Below are positions 10,805-21,936 of a stretch of DNA of 64,000 nt, one piece after another. The position numbers and the translations under genes were made by a program. The notes under the pieces were generated by a model. That model had not been told where the DNA came from. It saw nothing but the letters and a program-made list of their open reading frames with translations, and did not search any database. How positions within the stretch are numbered: position 1 is the stretch's first letter; every line of letters starts with the position of its first letter. Source of the stretch: Trichoderma breve (taxonomy: Eukaryota; Ascomycota; Sordariomycetes; Hypocreales; Hypocreaceae); contig NC_079234.1 in NCBI RefSeq assembly GCF_028502605.1, positions 248,001 through 312,000 of the forward strand. The letters are read 5' to 3'.

Positions 10805-11861
10805 GGGGTTCTCAAAGAAGGAAGGAAGTTGTTGACCAGAACTTTGGCATATACGTCGTCTGGCTGTACGTTATATAGTGTGAAAGTTCCTTCACCAGAC
10901 TCTCTGTTTCAAGGCGATTTAGCTTCGGATTTAAAAGAGCCTAGTAGGACGGAATTCGCCAATTCAATTTGATGCTTTGGTCGCGTGAAGATATCAGGAT
11001 CCCAGTAACAGCTGAGGAATCTGAATTCTCACTAAAGAGGACCCATAGTCATCTTCAAAAATACCTTGAGGCCAAGGGTAAGTACTCCCGGTTGAAGTCG
11101 TCAATTATCAAATCAGGTTTCTGAATGCTTCCTCGAGTCAGGCAGAAGAAGGAAATAGAACGGATATCATCCTAGCTCCCTACATAGCGAGATTCCTCTA
11201 TACCTTTGCAAAAGCATTGTTTGGATCGCCCGACATTGATGGAGTAGGACACTTGAGCAATAGTAGAGCTAGTACCACGGAATATTTTTACCAGGTACTT
11301 TTGTATAGTGGCTTCTGAAATATGGAGGCTTTTGCCATTACAAAGGAAAGAGAAAAATAGATAGTTAAGATATTTGGTCTCTGCGGAATGGTGCTTATAA
11401 CTTGAGATAGTTCAGTAGCCTAACCCAGATAGTAATATGGAATATATTTGCCACTTTTGTATGATCCCTAAAATTATGAAGATCTTTTTATGAGAAGAAA
11501 GGAGAGGATAGAGAACCCTGACTTATGCACCCTGCAGAATAAATTCAATAGTCGTGTCTTTTCGAAACCAATTTTTCGGGGCGAGATATGCCGATGCGGA
11601 TGACGTGAGATACTTCGGCAATAGAGATAGTATCATGGTGTATGCTACGGAATTCAGAACAACATGGGTAGAGTTTGATATTTTCTACAGAGTTGGGGTG
11701 ATAGCATATTGGCTAGTGTAAAGGGAGGACATGTCCTTGGAAACAATCTAGTCAAACTGGAAAGTATAAAGGTCGCGGCGAGGCGTACCCAACAGGAAAC
11801 CAATGTCTTAAGACTATCCAGTTTATCCTCTCTATCCTCCAGAATTGGCAGCCTCTCCGCA
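10805..11861. promoter_or_regulatory. Divergent promoter region, caspase-like / chitinase
   Basis: About 1.05 kb between two divergently transcribed genes for secreted proteins. TATA-like boxes are seen near 10870 (minus) and at 11765-11770 (plus, TATAAA, about 95 bp before the chitinase ATG). No other gene seen. Confidence 0.55.
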
Positions 11862-14800
11862 ATGGCCAAGTCAGCTTGGGTTGCGGTTATTCTAAACCTG
11901 GCGTTTGGTACTTCTGGATCTGAGTTCTTTTCTCAACTTGAACGCTGTCCGAATTCTTGCACCACCTTAGGACCTATCTCGAGCAACTGGACTTACATAC
12001 ACCATCTTGGGAAACTCAACAGTTGCAACAAGACGGTGTTATTTGACCTGTCACTCCATAATGATGTTGCTGATCTCAAGACTCACACCACTTTTCGGGC
12101 ATGCACAGTGGAAGATGGTCCAAAACTCAATGACACGAATCTCTCTGTTAAACAGGCAGCTTCTATTTCAACTGCCATCTCGCTCCAGGGAGCATGGTCC
12201 GAAAAGAATGTGCAGTTCAACCAAGATCAATTTGACGGATTATACGGAGCTATTCAACAACATGTGATAGGTCCTGATGCAGATGCACCTACAATCATTT
12301 TCAGCAAGGTCGGTCATCTCGTCATGGGATTCTTCGCAGGAGGGAGCATCGACAGTAGCCGAAGTATTGCTGCAATAATGAACGAGCTTACATCACAAGT
12401 AAAAGCTAACGACCCTTGTCCGTTGAACGCATGCGTATGTCCAATCCAATGTTAAACATCAATAACAACAGTTTCTGACATCACTTAACTAGTGTGATAT
12501 TTTCGGGCAGTGCGGCATCACTCCAGACTTTTGTACTGCTTCTCAGTCTGCAACAGGCGCTCCGGGAACCTCCGCTCCTGGCACGGCTGGATGCATCTCT
12601 AATTGTGGCATCGATATTGTTAATAACATTAATGGGCCGTCAGAATTCATCAAGGTGGGCTACTGGGAATCGTTTGGCCTCGATCGGCCTTGTCTCCAGA
12701 TGCCCGTTTCTGCGATTCCAAGTGGCTACACCCACATTCATTACGCTTTTGCTACCCTGACCTCGGATTTTCAAGTTGACGTGTCGGCAGAACAAGACGC
12801 CTTTAACCAATTTGCTTCTGCTAGTGGCTTCAAACGTATCTTGTCCTTTGGTGGTTGGTCATTCTCTACGGATGTCGACTCGTTCCCCATTTTCCGCGAG
12901 AGTGTTACTGATGCAAACCGCCTGACATTTGCCCAGAGTGTTGTGGACATAGTCAATAAGTATAACCTGGATGGCGTGGACTTTGATTGGGAATATCCTG
13001 GAGTAAGTTACACCTCGGTGTATTGGATATCTAGCACACTCGGAAAATTTGGACGTCATCTGACATTGAAGTATAGGCGCCTGATATTCCCGGTATTCCT
13101 CCTGGAAGTCCCCAAGACGGAGTAAATTACCTAGCCTTTTTGACTACACTTCGGGGTTTGTTGCCTTCTGGCAAAACACTGTCTCTGGCAGCTCCAGCCT
13201 CTTACTGGTATTGAGATCATCGTCCCCAAAAGACTTCATATTAACAGATTTAGGTACCTGAGAGGCTTTCCAATCAAGGACATGGCTCCAGTGCTCGATT
13301 ATATCGTGTACGAAACTTATGATCTCCATGGACAATGGGACTATCAGAATGCCTTCAGTAATCCTGGCTGCCCTACTGGGAACTGCCTCAGTTCGCAGTA
13401 AGTTCTTTGCTCGGCAACGTCTTGAACAGTGACTTACATCTCCAGTGTCAATTCTACCGAGACCTTTTTTGCCGTGGCTATGATCACCAAGGCCGGTGTT
13501 CCCACCAATAAGATTGCGGTTGGCGTTACGAGTTACGGAAGATCGTTCGGTATGGTAGATCCGTCGTGTACAGGCGTCAACTGCTTGTTTGGCGGACCCG
13601 ATTCGACCGCAATGCCGGGCGCTTGCACTCAGACAGCCGGGTATCTGGCAGACGCTGAGATTTACCAGCTCATTGCTCAAGGTGGCGTTCAGTTCAGAGA
13701 CGATTCAAGTGACTGTGACCTTGTTACATTCGGAGATACCTGGGTCTCACATATGACACCTGCAACGAAAGCCAACCGGATAGCTCAGTATCAGCTCCAA
13801 AACTTCGCGGGATCTGTAGATTGGGCAATTGACCTTGAGAATGGAGCCACCGGGGGTAACAATGCCACTGGTGCTGCTGGTGATCACTTCACCCCGAGCA
13901 AAGTACTTGTGGCCTCGCTCACCTGCACCACTTTGACACCGTCTGCAACATTTACCTTGACCGCAGAGTGTGCCAGTGAAATAGCTGGACTGCCACCTCG
14001 AACTAATAATAACTCGCCACCTGGCCCAGCGAATTGCACGGAAACATGCGACTTATTGCGAGAGATTACGGGGACTTGTTGCGGGATTGGAGGCACAATT
14101 GCAAATCCAGTGGCCATTGTTCCCAATGTGAAGATCCCTCTACCTATACCTTTGTCTGGTATTGTTCCTGAGAGTGGTAGCCCTATAGTCGTTCCCGGGG
14201 TTTCTTTACAGCCATTCCAGCCAGCGCCAATTCCAATTCCCCTCCCTGCAGGCTGTTCGCCGTCATCTACTATCACTTTCCCTGCGGTATATTATCCCCC
14301 TGGGATTCTCCTACCTTTTCCTGTTATTCTACCAAGTGGCTATAGTCCCTCAGCAACTATCACCTTTGGTTCGACAACTCTACCGGCCAATGTACCCCTC
14401 TCATCAGTTGTCATCATTCCTGCAGAATATGTTCCTCCAGGCCCTCTTCCCTTTTTTGCTCCCCCTTTTACATTAAATCCAGGGGACAAGCTACCAGGTC
14501 TGGTCGTGATTCCGCCTGGGTTCGCTCCAGTGACACCATTTACGGCACCTACCATTTCATATCCCGCGGGACAACCAATTCCCCCAGGTGTTTTCATCTC
14601 CCCAGGGATCGACGTCCCTGCTCCAATAGGTATTCCAGCAGGCGCACCATTATTCCCCGACTTCACACCTATTGCTACTGGTACAGATCCCGAGGATGAG
14701 GATGAGCCAAGATGTTCGGCCCGAAGTGTGCTATCTATTTCAGCAACGTCAGCTCCAACTCCTTCGCCATCGCCTTCACCTTCGCCCTCGCCTTCGCCCT

Positions 14801-14964
14801 CGCCCACGCCTTCGCCCTCGCCATCGCCTACTCCACCAGACTACACCAAGATATGCGGTTTCACACCCAGCTGCACCAACAATTGCGGTCAAACTATACT
14901 GCTTTGTCCCATATTCTGCCGCGCCGAGTGCCCTCCATCAGACACAGTGGGTATTGCCAGTTAG
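11862..14964 (+). CDS. Large secreted GH18 chitinase with chitin-binding module, five exons
   Basis: Exons 11862-12434, 12493-13002, 13077-13207, 13254-13397 and 13446-14964 give 958 aa. A signal peptide (MAKSAWVAVILNLAFG) starts the protein. Residues 25-180 match the leader domain of fungal subgroup-C chitinases (ERCPNSCTTLGP, LNSCNKT). No LysM is recognisable. Intron 1 joins CPLNAC to CDIFGQCGITPDFC, completing a hevein-like chitin-binding module. GH18 follows, with FGGWSFS and the catalytic DGVDFDWEYPG (DxxDxDxE). Then come a region with cysteine pairs, about five 30-residue proline-rich repeats, a Pro-Ser linker, and a Cys-rich end with PSCTNNCG. The enzyme should hydrolyse chitin outside the cell. 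Subgroup-C enzymes usually sit beside LysM protein genes; none is seen here. Confidence 0.9.
14761..14834 (+). repeat. Hexanucleotide repeat encoding a Pro-Ser linker
   Basis: Imperfect tandem copies of TCGCCT/TCGCCC within the last chitinase exon, encoding alternating Pro and Ser. Likely to vary in length between strains. Confidence 0.85.
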
Positions 14965-15093
14965 GAGTGGTCCTAACAAATAGTCTACGTGACAGTACCA
15001 GAATGTACTGTTGCCTTTACGTAGATTTAGATAGGACTTCTTTAGGATTTAATTAACTTTTCATCTCCACTGAGATTGATCTATATTATCTAG

Positions 15094-15357
15094 ATGATTG
15101 TCTTAAATGGAATTCGACTAAAGCTTTCAAAGTTCTTATCAATGGCTGCTGATGACATTGGTCCAGGCAAATCAATCAGCTTCAATGGAGTTGACCCTTT
15201 GGTCACTACAGAATTCAGAACATGGCTCGAGAAGACGTTGAAGGCTGATTTGCCTATGCTAGATATTATGGGAACCAGTAGCATTCTTACCTTTGGTGAA
15301 AAAGTTGTTGGCCTCAGCAAGTTGGTTCAAATTGCATCTAGTAGTTGGTTTAGTTAG
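15094..15357 (+). pseudogene. Relic of a polyketide-synthase acyl-carrier domain
   Basis: An isolated 87-aa frame matches the C-terminal carrier domain of fungal highly reducing polyketide synthases. It has the helix LSKFLSMAADDIGPGKSISF, then NGVDPLVTTEFRTWLEK, then MLDIMGTSSI. In working domains the second stretch contains GVDSL, whose Ser receives phosphopantetheine. Here that Ser is Pro, so the domain cannot be loaded. No ketosynthase or other PKS domain is found on either side, and the nearby genes are the chitinase and a reductase. I read it as the tail of a lost PKS gene. The start codon has no meaning. Confidence 0.75.
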
Positions 15358-16092
15358 TTGTTAGTTGTTAAAGCTAGCATACATGTCAAGTATTAGAATG
15401 TCTTGAAATTTTCCGTGCAACAAGCCAATTTTGAGAAAAGTGTTAAAGGCCATATGTTTTGTATTCTTCTTCAAAACCACTTCACTGTGCAGAGGTATAA
15501 CACGATCTATTATGGAACCTGATACGATACAAATTCAACTACGAGGATTACGGCGATGATTGTGAGATCAATTATCACGTATGAGAGAACTAACTATGGA
15601 AACTACTTGGGTTCAAACTCTGATAGCGTAACAGGATTCAGGAGCATTATTCTTCAACTGAGGGTCCTATACGTAAAACCATATATCCAAATGATAGGTA
15701 GTCTATAAATACATTTAACAGGCCTCATTTATAGCTGTTAATTGACACGATTGGTTTTCGGCATGGCCGTGGTCGTTAATTACAGGATATCCCTGACCGA
15801 TCTGTCTCTGCGGATCTCGTAGATTGTGTATATATAAGAGGCCCTGCCCCCGATCTCTCAATAGATCACCAAGACCTTTCATCAATACAATTACATGCAT
15901 AACCTGCACATTTGAACAGCGATATGCGCCATACAGCACTCGAACTCTAGTGTACGGTGCGTTGGGAGATGGCACTATTTTTCCCAAGTTGATAAATTAC
16001 TTCTGTATTGGTTTACCACTTGAGTATTTGAAACAAAATGAGAATTGTGAAAGGGAAAATCCCATAACAGCTTCGTAATATTTACAGACAGT
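15358..16092. other. Intergenic, no gene seen
   Basis: A/T-rich sequence between the PKS relic and the 3' end of the GLD1-like gene. No recognisable coding or RNA feature. Confidence 0.5.
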
Positions 16093-17049
16093 TTATTCTT
16101 CTTCAGGCCAAACATTGTATCCAAAAGTGTCCTTCATGTTCACAAATCTGGCATGTCTCCCCTTTGCAACCTGCTCAATGGCTGCGAAATCTGAGTCGCT
16201 AAGTTCTGGAATTACAAAGTTGCTTTCGATACGGCTGGGAGTCGAGCTTTTGGGGAGCACAGCATAACCTCTCTTCAGACCCCAAGCCAGCAGTATCTGA
16301 GCAAGGCTATAGCCGCTTCTTTCGGCCACTGCGTTGAGAGTCGGATCATCGCGTACTCGCTCACCAGTACTTGGAACCTGGTTTTGAGAGCCAAGCGGCG
16401 AGTAGGCTTCTGGCAAGATATCGTTCTGAAAGCAGAATGCCACGAGATCCTCATTTGGTAGAAATGGGTGAATCTCAATTTGGTTTACTGCTGGTTTGAT
16501 GGTGGCAATCTGAAGAAGCTGCTTCAATCCTTGGATAGTCCAGTTGGAGACGCCAATTGCTTTCACAAGACCGCTCCTGGCTAGCTCCTCCATTGCTCGC
16601 CATGTTGGTTCAGGGTTCTCTGTCAGGGCCTTGTTGATGACGTATTTCCCATCTGGTCCTATTTTTACGCTCATGTCGTCGTTCCGTTCAGCCGCGATGG
16701 GCCAATGAACAAGGAACAAATCGATGTAGTCAACCTTGAGGTTCTCGCACGAATTCTTGGCACTCCACTTAACATCCTCCGGCTCGTGTAAGTGGTTCCA
16801 AACTTTGGTGCAGATGAAGAGATCTTTACGGGTAACGTCGGGTCGGCGAGCGAGGAAATCCCGGATTGCGTCGCCAACCTCATCTTCGTTGTGGTAGAAC
16901 CAGGCACAGTCGAGGTGTCGATATCCAACGTCCAACGCCTTTGTGACGGCTGCGTATGTCTCTCCCTTGGCGCCTTCGTTGGCAAATGTGCCGAAGCCGA
17001 CAGCCGGCATCTTGGCTCCAGTACTCAGAGTAAAAGTTTTGGAGGCCAT
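16093..17049 (-). CDS. GLD1-like aldo-keto reductase (glycerol dehydrogenase/glyceraldehyde reductase type)
   Basis: Single-exon gene of 318 aa. The ATG at 17049 (MASKTFTLSTGAKMPAVGFG) was chosen over an upstream ATG at 17154 because the family begins here. The catalytic tetrad of the aldo-keto reductase barrel is visible: Asp in YRHLDCAWFY with its Tyr, Lys in ICTKVWN, and His in LVHWPIAAE. NQIEIHPFLPNE and the C-terminal KGRHARFVNMKDTFGYNVWPEE follow the fungal GLD1/GLD2 pattern closely. Members use NADP(H) to interconvert glycerol and dihydroxyacetone or to reduce L-glyceraldehyde in galacturonate breakdown. Which of these applies is not decided by sequence. It stands alone between gene-poor stretches. 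Confidence 0.9.
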   Translation of the reverse strand: MASKTFTLSTGAKMPAVGFGTFANEGAKGETYAAVTKALDVGYRHLDCAWFYHNEDEVGDAIRDFLARRPDVTRKDLFICTKVWNHLHEPEDVKWSAKNSCENLKVDYIDLFLVHWPIAAERNDDMSVKIGPDGKYVINKALTENPEPTWRAMEELARSGLVKAIGVSNWTIQGLKQLLQIATIKPAVNQIEIHPFLPNEDLVAFCFQNDILPEAYSPLGSQNQVPSTGERVRDDPTLNAVAERSGYSLAQILLAWGLKRGYAVLPKSSTPSRIESNFVIPELSDSDFAAIEQVAKGRHARFVNMKDTFGYNVWPEEE

Positions 17050-18258
17050 GATTCTGGTAGTTCCGTGACTTGTACTCGTCTCGATTGTGAAGTATTGCGA
17101 CCTGTCGACTTGAGAGATATAATGATGGATCCGCGATAACGAATATTGAAACAAATGTAACTTTTGGCGCTTGGGTTCTGATACTGGGATTGAATGGCGT
17201 TAGAAGGGCCACGTATGATAAGCCTCATGCAAAGGGTACTAAATGCCTCTTGTCCAAATCCCCTGTGAGTTTGCTGTTTCTTATAAAATTGTATCTGTGA
17301 GTATGTTGATCAACACCTCTGACAGCTGAGACATTACTACATCACTGGCCAACTTGCCAACTTACCCACCTAAACACCTTGGTGGCACGCAACGGAGCGG
17401 CAGATTGACCCGTAATAGTGGAATTGTTACTGCAGCTAGAAGGATTTTCAGCCAGTTCGACGCTGAAAAAATGACGCACGGGGCGTGTTGAAACCTGGCT
17501 TTTCTCCGAAGTTTAATAAAGATCTGCGATATCTTGACCGACGTTTCGCCCCTCTAAGCGGTATATTGATGGCCATGGACAATAGACTTCAGCGTGGCTG
17601 GCATGACATGCTGCCATGATTGTCTGGCGAATCTCATCCACTGAATCCGCCACAACTGACCCGCCGTCTCCATCTTTCTCGAAACTTGATGCGCCTCTTG
17701 CTTAGGTTATCGTCACATACGGCGCCGGCCAATCCGACTGGCCCATCTAACGGCCCCAATTTTCGAAATCTCTTACACCGAAAAGAGATGCCTTGTGGGA
17801 ATCGTGTCCACCGCGATAATGGACGGTGGTTAGAAAGGTGTATCTAATGCCGATGCTGAGCCGAGAATGACGATGTTCTACTGGGACAACAAGCTGTGTC
17901 GAGTTGCCATTGGATTGAGTTGGTGGATTTGGTGCCTGAGAGTGGCTCCCACCAGAAGGCAGCCACCGTGATGATTAAGGCGAGAGAGTGGACTTGAGGC
18001 ACTCGGTGTTTTCGTATGAGAGCGATGACATCAGGGCTGAATCATGAGCGAAACCTTCTTTTGCCCATGTCACCGTATCTACGGTATGAATCTGAAGAAA
18101 TGGCTCTTGTTGTCTCCACCCTCTGTGGATGTTATCTCCTTTATCAGTTGTGCCACTCTCTCCGTCCCAAGTATTAAAACATGAAGCCCGGTGCTGTCAA
18201 AAGACCCTGAGAGTCAGTGTTTGATAAACTCTATTGCTACGTACATATCACCGCAACC
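17050..18258. other. Intergenic / divergent promoter, no gene seen
   Basis: About 1.2 kb between the divergent GLD1-like and HAD-phosphatase genes. Short frames on both strands show no domain. Confidence 0.5.
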
Positions 18259-19746
18259 ATGGCAACCTTTGACGATGTCGATTTCGGCGTGGAAACGCCA
18301 AAAAACCCTCCCCAGAGCAAAACAAATGATGCTCCAGCCCACATTCATGAGGGAGCTCTTGCTATCCCCATGTCACCCACCTCAACGACTCATGACGCCA
18401 TTGAGATACCTGCTACAAGATCTCCTCATGCAGATGCCTCCAAGTACATGCACAACCTTTCTCTCTCTCCGTCGATGAGAGATCGAAGGGCGTCTCGGAA
18501 CTCCTTTGGCACTTCACTGCCTATTCCTCGTTCCAAGAGACAGTCTCGACTCAGCTCTGTCCACCATATCGATCGAGATGCTGTCTTGGGGCCGGGTGCC
18601 GTTCCCATCCAGCCAAGCCGAGACATTCTAGCTGCCCAAGTCCAAGACGTATCTGCAGACAAGGCAAAGAAAGCTAAGAACATGGCATTCGTCTTCGATA
18701 TTGATGGCGTACTGGTACATGGCGACCGGTTGATCCCAGAGGGAAAGAGAGCTCTGGAGATTCTGAACGGAGACAACGAGCTTGGAATTAAGATCCCACA
18801 CATTTTCCTGACAAACGGATCAGGCAAACCAGAGCTAGCCCGCACGCAACAGCTGGCCAAGATTCTGCAGAATCCTGTCAACACGGAGCAGTTCATTCAG
18901 TCACACACTCCCATGCGCGCTCTTGCCGAATACTACAACACAGTACTGGTTGTTGGAGGAGAGGGATACCGATGCCGAGAGGTAGCAGAGCAGTACGGAT
19001 TCCGTGATATCGTGGTGCCCAACGACATCGTAGCTTGGGACACCACCATCGCACCCTACCGTGTGTTCACGGAGGAAGAGCGCGCCAGCTCGCGGCCTCG
19101 TGATTTCACCAAGACCAACATCGAGGCAATTCTGGTCTTTTCTGATTCACGCGACTACGCCACAGACATGCAGATCATCATTGATCTTCTGAGATCTGAA
19201 GATGGCCGACTGGGCACCGTAGCTGCTGATCCTCTTTCTCAGCGGATTCCCATCTACTTCTCCCAGGGAGATATGCTGTGTCCCACGGAGCATCCAATCC
19301 CTCGTATGAGTCAGGGAACTTTCCGTATTGGCCTCGAGGCTATGTACAAAGCGCTCACTGGGGTTGACCTGGAACGTGTAGTGTACGGAAAGCCTGAGAT
19401 GGCGACGTACAAGTACGCCGATGAGGTTATCGCCTCATGGATGGAGCAACTCCACGGAGAGGAGCGCATACCCGAAAACATTTACATGGTCGGTGACAAC
19501 CCGGCCTCCGACATCATCGGCGGCAACATGTATGGTTGGAATACCTGCTTGGTGCGCACCGGTGTGTTCCAGGGCGGCGAGAATGATGAGGCCAACCCTG
19601 CCAACTTCGGCGTCTTCCCCAATGTTTTGGAGGCGGTCAAGACAGCATGCCGGAAGGAACTTGGAGACTCTTTTGGCTTTGAATGGGACGACCGCGTCAA
19701 TCCCGTACTGCATGGTGAGAAGCACATCGCTTCGGCGATAGAGTAA
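18259..19746 (+). CDS. CECR5-type HAD hydrolase
   Basis: Single-exon gene of 495 aa. The first 140 residues are Ser/Pro-rich and probably disordered. The HAD fold follows with motif I FVFDIDGVLVHG (nucleophile Asp), motif II LTNGSGKP, and motif IV YMVGDNPASDIIGGN with the metal-binding Asp residues. The order matches the CECR5/YKR070W branch of HAD phosphatases, whose yeast member is mitochondrial. The substrate is unknown. The ATG at 18259 lies in a good context (CAACCATGG); an upstream in-frame ATG at 18217 would add 14 residues with no family support. Codon use is strongly C-ending, which suggests a well expressed, conserved gene. Confidence 0.9.
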   Translation: MATFDDVDFGVETPKNPPQSKTNDAPAHIHEGALAIPMSPTSTTHDAIEIPATRSPHADASKYMHNLSLSPSMRDRRASRNSFGTSLPIPRSKRQSRLSSVHHIDRDAVLGPGAVPIQPSRDILAAQVQDVSADKAKKAKNMAFVFDIDGVLVHGDRLIPEGKRALEILNGDNELGIKIPHIFLTNGSGKPELARTQQLAKILQNPVNTEQFIQSHTPMRALAEYYNTVLVVGGEGYRCREVAEQYGFRDIVVPNDIVAWDTTIAPYRVFTEEERASSRPRDFTKTNIEAILVFSDSRDYATDMQIIIDLLRSEDGRLGTVAADPLSQRIPIYFSQGDMLCPTEHPIPRMSQGTFRIGLEAMYKALTGVDLERVVYGKPEMATYKYADEVIASWMEQLHGEERIPENIYMVGDNPASDIIGGNMYGWNTCLVRTGVFQGGENDEANPANFGVFPNVLEAVKTACRKELGDSFGFEWDDRVNPVLHGEKHIASAIE

Positions 19747-20761
19747 GAGGAATTGTATAGCATATGAGCAAAAAAAAAGGTGTATAGCAGAGAATGCATT
19801 GATGATGGATACGATTTTAGCACATTGATAGACAAATTGGATAGACATTACAGCGAGCCTCAGAAGCCGCAATAAATATACCACCGAAGAAGCTATATTG
19901 CCGGATCAAACGTGAAAGTTAACTCCTACAGCTCATCATTCCAGAATGTTACGTTTGCTCCAAAAACATATTACATCGTAAAAGAGTTGCGCTGCCTCAT
20001 GGTTAGGCTAATAATCTCAAGTACATCAGCCGGCGGCCCTATTCCACCTGTGTAGATACCTACCTTTGAGAGAATACCTTGTATTATGTCAATGATCTTT
20101 TGAGAAGACTGATCTTACTACAATGTATCATGATGCAATTTACCTCTGGCCACAGAGAAACTCTTCTCTCCAACAACAGGCAATGGCCAAGATCGGTATT
20201 ACATCCCTTTTTTTAGCCAAAAAGATTGAACAAACTAGCCGACCTGTAGATGTTGCAGTGTGAGAGTTTCTCGCCGTTTCCATGGCGTGAAGTCGTTCAA
20301 TAAGGTTGTCAACGAATAGGGGACTTAATTCCGGCTGGTGAGCTCTTTGAGAGAAAATAATACTTCATCTTGACTAAGCCTAGCGGAAGTGATCCTTCTC
20401 TACAGTGATTATTCGCAATAGCAGATGAGTAAACAAAAAATCACGTTGAGTAATCAGAAATTGTAGGCGATGGCACTCAGCCAATTGTGACCAGTCTACA
20501 GCATTAAAGTCTAAGATATTCCTGGTGACGCTTCATACGCCCATTCGTATTAAAGGTAGCGATGACAAATGACTCGAGGATCTCAGTCAAGGAGCATTAC
20601 TCTCGGCTTGATGATTAGAAATAATATCATATTCTCGGTTGAGGAGAGGTATATATATATCCCATTAATACAGCCGCGTGTTTACCCTCTACTACCAGTT
20701 TCTTCAACACCATAATTCATTTAAGCAATAAATATTTCTACCTTCGGTCACCAGGTTTAAG
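19747..20761. other. Intergenic, no gene seen
   Basis: About 1 kb. The last part is the promoter of the NmrA-like gene, with a TATATATATA run near 20650 about 110 bp before the ATG. Confidence 0.5.
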
Positions 20762-21682
20762 ATGTCGAACCTAGAAGCCCCTATTCTAGTAACTGGAGCA
20801 GCTGGCCGGGTTGGCGGCATCGGAGGACGTGTGGTGGAACTACTGAGAGCTGCCAATCTCCCAGTTCGGGCACATGTGCGACAGGATGACAGCAGAGCCG
20901 ATAAGCTGCGTTCGTTGGGCGCAGAGGCTGTTGTAGCGGATCTCTTGAAATCGGAGGAAGTGCTTCCAATTCTTCAAGGCTGTCGAAAAGTCTTTTTCTG
21001 CACCAGCGTCTCTGCCGATTATCTGGAGGCGACAGTAGTGATGGCTGCAGCGGCAAAAGCTACAAGCGGCATCGAAATTCTTGTCAACATGTCCCAAATG
21101 ACGGTTGCTGAGATGGATCTTACTCACACAACAGAGTCACCTCAGCATAAGTTGCAATGGCTGAGCGAGCAAACACTCAACTGGTCTGGCCTGCCAGTGA
21201 CGCATCTTCGACCAACCGTGTTCCAGGAAAACTTTCTCTTCTGGCAACTCCCTGCCGCCGGCATCAAACAATCTGGGACTATACGATTGCCTTTCGGTCA
21301 AGGCCGTATATCTCCCATAGCTAGCAACGACGTTGCAGAGGTCGCGGCGCAAATTCTGCTGAATCCAAGTCAATATATTGGCAAAAGCGTGGAGCTGACT
21401 GGACCCAACTTCGACATGTTTGAGCTCGCCAAGGAGTATTCCGATGCAATCGGGAGTCCCGTTGAGTATATACCAGCTCAATTGGACAATTGGACTGAGA
21501 AGGTGTTCAACAATGTAACATTACCATCTCATGTCTACAATCATATTTTAACTATGGTTAAGCTCGTTGAGGCTGGGGGTTATGATAGATACACAAATTC
21601 GGTCGAATCTATCCTAGGTCGGCCGGCGGCCTCAATCTCATCAACTATAAAACAGGATCCTAGCCGGTTCCAGCCATTTTGA
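20762..21682 (+). CDS. NmrA-like NAD(P)-binding protein
   Basis: Single-exon gene of 306 aa. The N terminus ILVTGAAGRVGGIGGRVVE is a G-x-x-G-x-x-G Rossmann loop with a few extra residues, and ADLLKSEEVLPIL followed by GCRKVFFCTS is typical of NmrA/HSCARG-type atypical SDRs. THLRPTVFQENFLFW and ISPIASNDVAEVAA are the usual later landmarks. The Tyr-x3-Lys pair of classical SDRs is absent, as normal for NmrA-like proteins. Members act as redox-sensing regulators or as reductases in detoxification and secondary metabolism. It heads a tight group with a DHA1 transporter, an atypical SDR and a Zn2Cys6 regulator. Its 3' end faces the transporter 3' end 254 bp away. Confidence 0.85.
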   Translation: MSNLEAPILVTGAAGRVGGIGGRVVELLRAANLPVRAHVRQDDSRADKLRSLGAEAVVADLLKSEEVLPILQGCRKVFFCTSVSADYLEATVVMAAAAKATSGIEILVNMSQMTVAEMDLTHTTESPQHKLQWLSEQTLNWSGLPVTHLRPTVFQENFLFWQLPAAGIKQSGTIRLPFGQGRISPIASNDVAEVAAQILLNPSQYIGKSVELTGPNFDMFELAKEYSDAIGSPVEYIPAQLDNWTEKVFNNVTLPSHVYNHILTMVKLVEAGGYDRYTNSVESILGRPAASISSTIKQDPSRFQPF

Positions 21683-21936
21683 TAACTTAATGAGTCTAAA
21701 GAGACATAGCTGGCAGTTTAAGAAATAACAACAGTGATTCTACCTATTTGCAACCACCATATACTAGATGATACTTATGTGAAGGAAATAAATACAGAAA
21801 TCTCTTCCAGATGTTCATATCATTTTGAGTAAAACAAGGCTCCCGCTTCAAGGAGGTCTTGCAGAGCAGAGATAACAGATGTCGTATCGGGACGATTATA
21901 AAGTTGCAGTGTTGTGTAATTTGGAGCAATGAGTGA

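Noticed and set aside
14340..14807. 155-aa minus-strand ORF opposite the chitinase tail
   Set aside because: Its Gly/Glu repeats are the complement of the Pro/Ser-coding sequence; it is a shadow frame.
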